Shown: piece by piece, positions 1 through 6,781 of the stretch
Layout of the letters: every line of letters begins with the position of its first letter
How positions within the stretch are numbered: the first letter of the stretch is position 1
Assembly (NCBI GenBank): GCA_947306745.1
Contig: CAMZHH010000008.1
Location: 1 to 38,819, forward strand
DNA: 38,819 nt
DNA from: an uncultured Candidatus Saccharibacteria bacterium
Lineage (GTDB): Bacteria; Patescibacteriota; Saccharimonadia; Saccharimonadales; Saccharimonadaceae
Reading direction: 5' to 3'
The notes under the pieces: model-generated
Seen by the model: the letters and a program-made list of their open reading frames with translations, nothing else
Database searches by the model: none
What the model was told of the DNA's origin: nothing
Made by a program: the position numbers and the translations under genes

Positions 1-168
1 AAGAATTACATATTTGTTACTAAAATCAAAAGAAGTATCTTTATTCTTTATATTTTCCTTTATTTCATTCATATCAATGTTTTTACCTTTCCACTTTGGA
101 ATAAATATTATTCCTAAGATAATAATTATTAATATCAATATAATAGATATAATTATTTTTTTATTCAT
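1..168 (-). CDS. Partial small membrane-anchored or secreted protein, N-terminus only
   Basis: An open frame of 56 codons runs leftward off the window edge from an ATG at 166-168. The protein starts MNKKIIISII and continues with a long Ile/Leu-rich hydrophobic helix (about residues 4-23), then a basic patch (PKWKGK) and a polar, Lys/Asn-rich stretch. This looks like a signal anchor followed by an extracellular part. No stop codon occurs before the edge. It lies 11 nt downstream of the esterase gene on the same strand, so it is probably the third gene of the TetR-esterase operon. The segment is far more AT-rich than the rest of the window, with heavy ATA/AAT/AAA codon use, which suggests foreign origin. 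No family can be assigned from the fragment. Confidence 0.5.
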   Translation of the reverse strand, partial: MNKKIIISIILILIIIILGIIFIPKWKGKNIDMNEIKENIKNKDTSFDFSNKYVIL

Positions 169-179
169 TATTTCTTATT

Positions 180-1313
180 TTAAAACTCTTTGTCTAGTAA
201 GCCGAGGCCATAACTCTTCACCTCGCCATTTACGGCATCAATCATCCAGTCGGCGACGCTTTTGTCGTTCTCTAGTTTTTCGACTAAGTTTGATGAAATG
301 ATTGTGTGCTGTGTACCATTCCAATCGTCGTGAGTTCCGTACTCCCAAATATATATACCGACTCCGTCAATCTTGTCTTGCAAATCTTTCACCATTTGCT
401 TGAGGGCGATTTGGAATTTATCGCTGTTATCTTTTGACTGTTCCATTTTGCCGTTATCGATATAGCCCTGGTATTGCTGGAGAGTATCGTCTCTAACTGA
501 GCAATCAAACAGTATTTTAACTTGATTACCGCGTTTTTCGTGTAGCGCTACGAGGCTATCTAGGACAATATTATTTCCAGTAAGACGATCGCTGATTTCT
601 GCTGGGCTCTTCCAGAGTTCGGTTGCGGTCTTATGCCAATCTTCATATATAAGAAGCGAGCTATCTACTGCGACGGTTATGTTTTTGGTATTTGGGAAAT
701 AGTCGATTACGTCGTCCGCAAGCAGAGATGTTGCAAAGCCGCCCGCGCTAAAGCCAGTTACGAGTAGGGATTCTACATCATCGTAGTTAATATACTTTTT
801 AACTTCGTTCATTAATAGCGAATAATTATTGTAGCCATTATGATAGACGACTTTTTCTTTTCCGTTTCCGTTGGTATATTTATATTCGCCAGTGCCAGTA
901 TGGAAGTCGCCGGAGGCGTAAGGGACTACTATTTTGGTCCAGTCTTTGAATGGGTTTTCTTCAGCATCACTACCGATGCCGCCAAGCGCAACAAAGTCTT
1001 GCGCAGTCATGTTGGTCGCATAGAATTTGCTACCGCCTTCAGATGTTTCTGGCGTGATACTAACACCTCCACCAAAGAAATATACGACAACTTTATTCTT
1101 GTCTTTACCCAAATTGAAGAGTCCGTGCCAGCTGCTGCCGTCTGAGGATTTTGCGTCTTGCGGTGTAATATCATACCATTTCCCTGTTTCTGGATTTCCG
1201 GATAGCTCAGGATGCTTCATGAATATGGTTTTGTTGAGTAATGTGAATATTCCTATGCCAAGTACAATTAGTATGGCGAGGATTATTCCTATAATTTTTG
1301 CGATTTTTTTCAT
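180..1313 (-). CDS. Membrane-anchored pectinacetylesterase/Notum-like serine esterase
   Basis: This is a 377-residue protein of the pectinacetylesterase (vtpJ/Notum-like) alpha/beta-hydrolase family, predicted to remove ester groups from a glycan or other extracellular substrate. Residues 5-25 form a signal anchor. The oxyanion-loop motif GGGVS is at 81-85, the nucleophile elbow GFSAGG at 187-192 (Ser189), candidate acids lie around Asp270-Asp275, and the catalytic His is likely His336 in GTQHTI. The ATG at 1311-1313 is preferred to a longer upstream reading because it has AGGA upstream and the protein then starts directly with a signal sequence. The start overlaps the TetR stop by 4 nt (ATGA type), so the two are translationally coupled and the regulator probably controls the esterase. 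The real substrate is unknown; the family name does not prove activity on pectin. Confidence 0.75.
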   Translation of the reverse strand: MKKIAKIIGIILAILIVLGIGIFTLLNKTIFMKHPELSGNPETGKWYDITPQDAKSSDGSSWHGLFNLGKDKNKVVVYFFGGGVSITPETSEGGSKFYATNMTAQDFVALGGIGSDAEENPFKDWTKIVVPYASGDFHTGTGEYKYTNGNGKEKVVYHNGYNNYSLLMNEVKKYINYDDVESLLVTGFSAGGFATSLLADDVIDYFPNTKNITVAVDSSLLIYEDWHKTATELWKSPAEISDRLTGNNIVLDSLVALHEKRGNQVKILFDCSVRDDTLQQYQGYIDNGKMEQSKDNSDKFQIALKQMVKDLQDKIDGVGIYIWEYGTHDDWNGTQHTIISSNLVEKLENDKSVADWMIDAVNGEVKSYGLGLLDKEF

Positions 1314-1834
1314 GATATATCCTTTTTGCTTCCTTTTGTTCTTATATTTAATTCGATAATCTTGTTTGCAATTTGATCCGGGGATTCTTGGCAGCCCTTG
1401 AGTAGCCAATGAAGATAGACGTTGAAAATGCCGCCGATGAGGTAATATGATTGATATTCGTCTTCGCCGATATGGCTGTTGAGGTAACTATTATTGAATT
1501 CGTCGCGCAATATGTAGATCAAATTCGCGTCACAAATTAATTTAGCCCTAACGCGGGTAGCATATAAGTGTGTAAATAGCTTTATGAAGTAGTCACGACT
1601 ACCGTATGGTAAATCCTTAATGCCGGATTCGCTGAGGAATCGTTTCGTGACTTCGAATGTCCAGCGTTTCGCAATATCTTCCTTGCTAGAAAAGTTTCGA
1701 TAGAAAGAGGCACGGCCTACTCCTGCATGTTGAACTATTTCTGAAATACTGATTTCCGTGAAGCCTTTTCGTTGAAGCAATGCGAAAAAGTTATCCGTGA
1801 TTAGTTCTGTAACGCCTTGATTTTTATTATTCAT
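1310..1834 (-). CDS. TetR/AcrR-family transcriptional regulator
   Basis: A 174-residue repressor-type protein. The N-terminal helix-turn-helix (about residues 20-50, with SISEIVQHAGVGRASFYRNF) is a clear TetR signature; the C-terminal ligand domain is divergent and shorter than in many TetR proteins. It is the first gene of a leftward operon and overlaps the esterase start. No strong Shine-Dalgarno is seen; a weak AGG lies about 9 nt upstream of the ATG. An inverted repeat in its own promoter (1881-1896) is a candidate autoregulatory operator. The ligand is unknown. The neighbouring acetyltransferase on the opposite strand could also be a target, because both promoters lie in the same 209-bp gap. 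Confidence 0.85.
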   Translation of the reverse strand: MNNKNQGVTELITDNFFALLQRKGFTEISISEIVQHAGVGRASFYRNFSSKEDIAKRWTFEVTKRFLSESGIKDLPYGSRDYFIKLFTHLYATRVRAKLICDANLIYILRDEFNNSYLNSHIGEDEYQSYYLIGGIFNVYLHWLLKGCQESPDQIANKIIELNIRTKGSKKDIS

Positions 1835-1879
1835 GAATTCGCCTATTTGGAGTAAAGAAATTCAGTTAGCATTAGTATA

Positions 1880-1908
1880 ATGATACATTTGTCTCATAGC
1901 AGCGTCAA
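1880..1908 (-). promoter_or_regulatory. Promoter of the TetR-esterase operon with inverted-repeat operator candidate
   Basis: Reading leftward there is TTGACG (1903-1908), a 17-nt spacer and TATCAT (1880-1885). Positions 1881-1896 form an imperfect palindrome of the form TGA-ACA-TGT-TCA, with 12 of 16 positions symmetric, overlapping the -10 and the spacer. That position is typical for a TetR-family operator. A second possible -10 (TATACT) lies slightly downstream. Operator function is inferred from symmetry and location only. Confidence 0.4.
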
Positions 1909-2000
1909 TATGTGATCCGAGGCGCGTAGATATGCGGGCAGCCTGATTTCTAGTTTGTTTATGAGTTTCCTGATTCATAGATATTTTATCCGTGTGGCCC

Positions 2001-2006
2001 TATAAT
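2001..2006 (+). promoter_or_regulatory. -10 element upstream of the acetyltransferase gene
   Basis: A TATAAT hexamer lies 38 nt before the acetyltransferase ATG. No convincing -35 is seen at 17 nt. The leader would be about 30 nt and carries a GGGATG segment near the start codon that may act as ribosome binding site. Confidence 0.4.
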
Positions 2007-2043
2007 AATTAATAAAGATAAGAATTAGATGGGATGATAAATA

Positions 2044-2709
2044 ATGAAAGACGGAAAACATCCAGATCCGAATGTGGTGCATCCGATTGCGGGATACGAT
2101 AAGGAAATCTACGTAAAGCCAACAATTAAAAACCCAAATATCGTGGTTGGCGATTTTACATATATTGCGGATTCGGAATTCGAAAGTCATGTTACCCATC
2201 ATTACGAATGGATCGGCGATAGGTTGATTATTGGTAAGTTCTGCCAGATTGCGTCCGGTGTTGAATTTATCATGAATGGCGCTAATCATCAGATGAATGC
2301 CGTATCGACATTTCCATTCTATACACTTGAAGGATGGAATATGGAGCCGCCGAAGCCTTCCGATTTACCGCTCAAAGGCGACACGGTAATCGGGAATGAT
2401 GTTTGGATTGGTCAGAACGTAGTAATCCTTCCGGGTGTACATATTGGCGATGGAGCTATCGTTGGCGCTAATTGTGTGGTTGGGAGTGACGTCGAGCCGT
2501 ATACGATTACAATCGGGAATCCATCGAGAGAACTTCGCAAACGCTTCGATGATGAATTAATTGATTTATTGCTGCAATTCAAGTGGTGGGATAAGAGTAT
2601 TGAGGAAATCAACCAACTGATTCCGCTGCTCACTTGCAGTAACCTTGAAAAAGTGAAGGCCGAGATCTCGGAACGACTACATGAAAAAGTTTGGCTTAAG
2701 TCCCGTTAG
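2044..2709 (+). CDS. Xenobiotic acetyltransferase (Vat/CatB-type hexapeptide acyltransferase)
   Basis: A 221-residue trimeric left-handed beta-helix acetyltransferase of the XAT group, which uses acetyl-CoA to acetylate streptogramin A or chloramphenicol-like hydroxyls. Visible hallmarks are hexapeptide repeats (VIGNDVWIGQNV, ILPGVHIGDGAIVGANCVVG), the loop carrying the catalytic His in NGANHQMN (about residue 82), and the C-terminal FKWWDKS segment. Length matches the family (about 210-220). The sequence resembles the Firmicutes streptogramin acetyltransferase branch more than generic sugar acetyltransferases. It sits alone on the plus strand, divergent from the TetR operon. Resistance activity is inferred, not shown; some XAT homologues have unknown natural substrates. 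Confidence 0.85.
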   Translation: MKDGKHPDPNVVHPIAGYDKEIYVKPTIKNPNIVVGDFTYIADSEFESHVTHHYEWIGDRLIIGKFCQIASGVEFIMNGANHQMNAVSTFPFYTLEGWNMEPPKPSDLPLKGDTVIGNDVWIGQNVVILPGVHIGDGAIVGANCVVGSDVEPYTITIGNPSRELRKRFDDELIDLLLQFKWWDKSIEEINQLIPLLTCSNLEKVKAEISERLHEKVWLKSR

Positions 2710-2798
2710 GTCCTCCATTTTATTGTTTTAAAGCATTAAAGTAAAAACATATCTGGAAGATATACCGTTTGGGTGCATTTTTTTGTTTATACCGTATC

Positions 2799-2828
2799 TT
2801 AACGTTAATCGGTTCGGTGATTTATAAT
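2799..2828 (+). promoter_or_regulatory. Promoter of the Sel1-repeat gene
   Basis: TTAACG (2799-2804), an 18-nt spacer and TATAAT (2823-2828) precede a strong Shine-Dalgarno, AGAAGGAGG at 2835-2843, and an ATG at 2847. The leader would be about 12 nt. Upstream there is a direct repeat of TATACCGT (2761-2768 and 2788-2795) of unknown meaning. Confidence 0.45.
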
Positions 2829-2846
2829 ATCTGCAGAAGGAGGCTT

Positions 2847-4020
2847 ATGGGTAAAAAAATCAGATACGCGTGTAGTTAGTGACATTAAAGATGAATATCT
2901 TACCGAGCATGAAGTGGAGCGACTATTTGAACTTGGGGAGAATTATGAATATGGTGAGGTGGTGAAGCAAGATTATGGTGCGGCCTTCGAGATTTATCAA
3001 AAATGTGCGGCGAAAGGATACTCGCCTGCATTGAATAAGCTGGGGTGGTTCTACCATAACGGTTTAGCTGTAGATGAAGATATCGATAAAGCCTTTGAAT
3101 ACTACACCAGGGCTGCGGCGATGAATGATTCTGTCGCTATGGTTAATCTTGGTAATATTTACGAAAATAATGATTTCGATGAGGATGAAATTGATTGGAA
3201 AAGCGCCGCGAAATGGTATTTAAAGGCTGCACTATTGGGAGACATTAAAGGCAAGTTCAACTATGCTAATTGCTTACATTATGGCAATGGCGTGAAGAGA
3301 GACCGCGAGATGGCATACTGGCTCTTTCTGGATGTAGCTGGTAGAGGTGATACTGATGCTCTATTTTATTTAGGCCTTTATTACGAAAATGGATTTGTTG
3401 TTGAGAAAAATATTCAGAAAGCTGTTGCCTTATATCAGAATGGAGCTGAACATGGCGACGCGTATTGCTGTTCGAATTTGGGAAAGCTTTATGCTGATGG
3501 GTTTAAGGGGCAAAAGCCGGATTATAAGAAGGCGGCTGGATATTATCTTGATGCTTTAGTGCTAGGAGATGCGTTGGGCTATGCTGGTATTGGACACATG
3601 TATGAAGTTGGTACAATTGCTGGCAAAGAGGATATTGAAACGGCGAAGAAATGGTATCAGTTGGCGGCTAAACACGATTTTGAACCAGCCATCGAAGAAC
3701 TTAAACGTTTAGGTGATGAATTTGAGCCGCAGCTTGATATCGTCGAAAAAGTCCTCCGCGCTAAGTGTCTATTGGAAATAAAAGATCTTTCCTTTGAAGA
3801 TTTACGCGCGGCCGTAAAAGTTATTTTAGAGAATAAAAGATGTAGTTATTCGTTAGTTCAGAAGAGTATGGGATGGGGCCACGACCGTACGGAAGCGGTA
3901 CTGAAAAAATTCGAACGAATCGGAATCGTCTCACCAAAAACTGAGAATAAGAATGATAGAGATATTTTGATAGAAAAATACGCTAAATACGAAAAGATAG
4001 AAACGGCGATAAAGAACTAG
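2847..4020 (+). CDS. Sel1-repeat protein with FtsK-gamma-like C-terminal domain (frameshift near the start)
   Basis: The main reading frame encodes several Sel1-like (TPR-type) repeats over roughly residues 1-265, for example GWFYHNGLAVDEDIDKAFEY and LYADGFKGQKPDYKKAAGYY. Such repeats are protein-protein scaffolds. The last 90 residues (DLRAAVKVILENKRCSYSLV, then KSMGWGHDRTEAVLKKFE and IGIVSP) resemble the gamma winged-helix domain of FtsK, which binds DNA. The only start in frame with the body is a GTG at 2914 without a ribosome site. A perfect Shine-Dalgarno instead serves the ATG at 2847, whose frame stops after 10 codons. Removing one A from the seven-A run at 2853-2859 joins them, giving MGKKSDTRVVSDIKDEYL before the GTG codon. 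So this is a homopolymer error, a slippage-controlled gene or a recent frameshift. Function is unknown. Confidence 0.75.
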
Positions 4021-4526
4021 TTAATTGCGATTGCTTCGACGCTATTATTATTTAGAGTAAGATCGACGTAGAAAGTTTTATCTTGTAGGTTGGTAGTGAA
4101 TGCAAATGAGATTCTAGTAGTGGTCTTTTTGATGTTTTTGATGTCATAAACGACATAATCGAAGCTGCGCTCTCCGTAATGTGCATTTAGTTTATTGAAG
4201 ACTTCCATTTCGATTTTTTGAATGTCTTCATTCGAAATAGAATAATCTTTCAAAAAGTCTAGAGTTTCGTTCTTTGGAATGGACTCTTTGCCGCCACCAG
4301 TTTCTTCATCGCCGCTATCGTAAGTGATTTGTTCGGCATCGCGATGAAAATCGTTGTCATTTGTAAAAACAACAATCGCTACTGTAATGATAGCGCCAAT
4401 TATTAGTATTGCAACAATGATAAGAATGAGGCCTTTATGGCTGCGTTTTTGTGGAGGCTCTGGCGCGGGTGCATAATTTGCCGGCATAACCATTGATGGT
4501 CCGTTGTATTGATTGCCGTTATACAT
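4017..4526 (-). CDS. Small membrane-anchored protein of unknown function
   Basis: A 169-residue protein with a Pro/Asn/Tyr-rich cytoplasmic N-terminus, a single strong membrane helix (GLILIIVAILIIGAIITVAI, about residues 35-55) and an extracellular C-terminal domain of about 110 residues. That domain contains the conserved-looking patch YGERSFDYVVYDIKNI. The ATG at 4524-4526 is chosen because GGGAGG lies 10 nt upstream; it overlaps the stop of the upstream protease gene (TAATG), so the two are coupled. Its stop overlaps the Sel1 gene stop tail-to-tail (CTAG). No family is recognised. Its coupling suggests a role with the VirB2-like/protease protein. Confidence 0.7.
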   Translation of the reverse strand: MYNGNQYNGPSMVMPANYAPAPEPPQKRSHKGLILIIVAILIIGAIITVAIVVFTNDNDFHRDAEQITYDSGDEETGGGKESIPKNETLDFLKDYSISNEDIQKIEMEVFNKLNAHYGERSFDYVVYDIKNIKKTTTRISFAFTTNLQDKTFYVDLTLNNNSVEAIAIN

Positions 4527-5747
4527 TACTTCCAAACCTCCCAATAATCCGTGGCGTATCTAGTTGCTGTTTCGAAAGAAACACTGCTAAAGCTGCTGGA
4601 GGCTGGATTTTTGACGGATATAGTGTTGCCATTAATGGCGACGAACGCGACGAAGTGTCCGTTTTTGGAGAAGACTTTATTACTGTCGTCACCTCCACGG
4701 GCGCCGCGTGCGATTACGGCGTGGCCAGCGGCAATTGCAGATTTTACGCTTCCCTTGCCGATGCTTTTTACATTTACTTTATAGACGCTAGCGTAGTGAT
4801 TAATGATGTTGCCGCCAAGATTACTCCAGTCGCTATCGCTACTAAAAATACCACGACGATTCGAAAAGTTGCCGGTATAACTCTTCATTTCGTCGGCGAA
4901 CATGCGCGGTGTGAGCTTGCAGTTGGTCACTTTAATAATAGAGTTTAAGATAGCAATCATTGGACAACCGGATTGTCTAATTTTGCAGTTTGGACAATTG
5001 CCGCCCTTCCATTGAATATCAGCATATGAGCCAAATTGTGTATGATACTCTGTGCCCGAGCTGACTCCGTAATCTTTGCAAGTATTACCGGATGGAGTGG
5101 ATGGAGTTGAAGGTGTAGAAGGATTGGATGGCGTGGAAGGATCGGACGGTGTGGAAGGAGTAGATGGTGTAGAAGGGTCGGACGATGGAGTTGTTGGCGT
5201 ATCTGGGATATTTTCAACTGTGGCGACTTGTGGGTACGGATCAGTCGAGCGCTTCGACGTGGAGCTGACGACGGTTGGGCCACCGCTCGCTGCGCCTCCT
5301 GGCAAAAACATTGCTAAGCCGACGTCGAAAATTGTGAGAGCTACGATACCGATTACGGTTTCAAGGAAACGACGTTTGGCTTTTGCAACTTGCGCCTCAT
5401 TATCGCGGGCAGTAAGCCACAATGTGCCCGCCCAGATAACACCGATAGTGCCCGCTACGGCAATGCCGGCACTAATGACGGTCGTGACGGTTTGCGCTAT
5501 GCCTTTGGTACCGCCACAAAAAACAGCCGTTACCGTCGCCAAGAAGGATTGATTCGGCGCCGGCCTCAGTCTTTGTAGTGCCATCGGAATAAGTGTTTGT
5601 ACATTCGCAAGTAGTTACACCGCCGTCGGCATTGGTCGGGGTTGGATTAGATAATACTATAAATGATGCGCACAAGATTACAGCTAAGGAAAATATAATT
5701 CCGACAAGTCGAGTGCGGTAAGTTTTATGCCGCTGATGCTCCTTCAT
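4526..5747 (-). CDS. VirB2/TrbC-like membrane protein fused to a C39-like cysteine protease domain (frameshift at T6)
   Basis: Two overlapping frames make one logical protein of about 406 residues. The first (from ATG 5745-5747) gives a signal peptide (RLVGIIFSLAVILCASFIVL) and a Cys-containing segment ending GDGNGCF. The second gives two membrane helices around WLTARDNEAQVAKAKRR, typical of VirB2/TrbC-like proteins in Saccharibacteria, ending FLPGG. A Ser/Thr/Pro/Asp repeat linker follows, then a papain-like C39-type domain with Cys in RQSGCPMIA, His in NGHFVAF and Asn in VKNPAS. Deleting one T of the six-T run (plus-strand A run 5518-5523) joins the frames. The start has a TACAAT -10 box 6 nt upstream and no Shine-Dalgarno, so it looks leaderless. 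It is probably exported and processes or remodels surface peptides. If the shift is real, the downstream frame has no convincing start. Confidence 0.7.
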
Positions 5748-5830
5748 GCTTTAATTGTAACAAATGCATCGGAAAATGCTATTGGTTTTATTAGTTTCGA
5801 TGCGTCGTATGCGCTAAAATAAATATAGAA

Positions 5831-6778
5831 ATGAAGTATCTTACGCTTTTTTCGATTACGAAAAATGGAATATCGAGCAACGATCGTTCGGCGTTAGTTT
5901 TTAATACTCATCAAGAAGCAAGCTATTATGTCACGCGTTTCCGAAATGAGATGGCTGGGTATATTTTGAATGTTCGTGAAGGATTTGGCGCGGATCGATG
6001 GTACTTTGATTTACGCGATAATACGGTTGTTTATTTGGAGATTGTTAGCCGACCAAAAGCAGATGTACGTTTTGATGTGTCATATTCCGTAGGCGGTAGT
6101 GATGGTTTACGCCGTCGCTATTCAAAATTAGAGCTCGCAAAGGCGCATGTGAGTGAATTAATCCAGACTTTTTCTGATGCACAAATGGATTATTACGATG
6201 ATGATGGCGAATGGAACGTAATGACGCGCAATCATCGAGTATTAATCGCATCAATTACGATTGTAATCTTGGGTGGTCGCGATGCGGCAACGAATAGTGA
6301 ATATGAAAAAGCATGCGCAGTGCTTGGCGTAAAGCCTGGCGTTGGCGAAGAAGAAGCGAAAAGCGTGTTCCGTCAGCTGTCTAAAATTTATCATCCGGAT
6401 ATGCCAAATGGTAGTGCGGAAAAATTCAAAGAGATTAAGTCTGCCTATGAATATGTAGTGAATAATGAGCCGGAAGTTACAAAAAGTGGTCCGCGCCGTA
6501 TTGTCGAAGAATATTCGTACTTAGATATTATTCGGTTGTTCAAGAATGCTGAAGAAAAACAGATTCATAATCAGCTGCATTATGATGCGCCAGTCCGACC
6601 GAATATTAATAATAGACGCAAAGAAGCATCTCCTTTCGATTCGGGTACGAGGATGCTGGCCGGCATATTCTTGATGGTATTTGGTCTGGGCTTTATGCGT
6701 CTCTCGCCGATATTTCTATTTCTGTTCTTATATGGCCTGTTTACTTTTATCGACAACTTTGCAAGGCCGAAAGATTAA
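5831..6778 (+). CDS. Membrane-anchored J-domain (DnaJ-like) protein
   Basis: A 315-residue protein. Residues 1-150 form an unrecognised domain (start MKYLTLFSITKNG). A J-domain follows at about 157-210 (CAVLGVKPGVGEEEAKSVFR, then IYHPDMPNG with the invariant HPD, then FKEIKSAYEYV), which would stimulate an Hsp70 ATPase. The C-terminus has two hydrophobic helices (MLAGIFLMVFGLGFM and FLFLFLYGLFTFI), placing it at the membrane, with the J-domain probably cytoplasmic. The ATG follows a TAAAAT box (5815-5820) by 10 nt and has no Shine-Dalgarno. It is divergent from the VirB2-protease gene across 83 bp and convergent with the permease gene. It lacks the Gly/Phe and zinc domains of true DnaJ, so it is a specialised co-chaperone. 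Confidence 0.8.
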   Translation: MKYLTLFSITKNGISSNDRSALVFNTHQEASYYVTRFRNEMAGYILNVREGFGADRWYFDLRDNTVVYLEIVSRPKADVRFDVSYSVGGSDGLRRRYSKLELAKAHVSELIQTFSDAQMDYYDDDGEWNVMTRNHRVLIASITIVILGGRDAATNSEYEKACAVLGVKPGVGEEEAKSVFRQLSKIYHPDMPNGSAEKFKEIKSAYEYVVNNEPEVTKSGPRRIVEEYSYLDIIRLFKNAEEKQIHNQLHYDAPVRPNINNRRKEASPFDSGTRMLAGIFLMVFGLGFMRLSPIFLFLFLYGLFTFIDNFARPKD

Positions 6779-6781
6779 TTA

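Noticed and set aside
14-301. Plus-strand open frame with hydrophobic N-terminal half
   Set aside because: It mirrors the AT-rich minus-strand gene and runs into the esterase coding region antisense. The minus-strand reading gives a proper signal anchor and operon spacing.
3720-4020. Idea that the Sel1 protein is a fragment of an FtsK gene
   Set aside because: No FtsK motor motifs (Walker A/B) exist in any frame upstream; the Sel1 repeats continue directly into the C-terminal domain.
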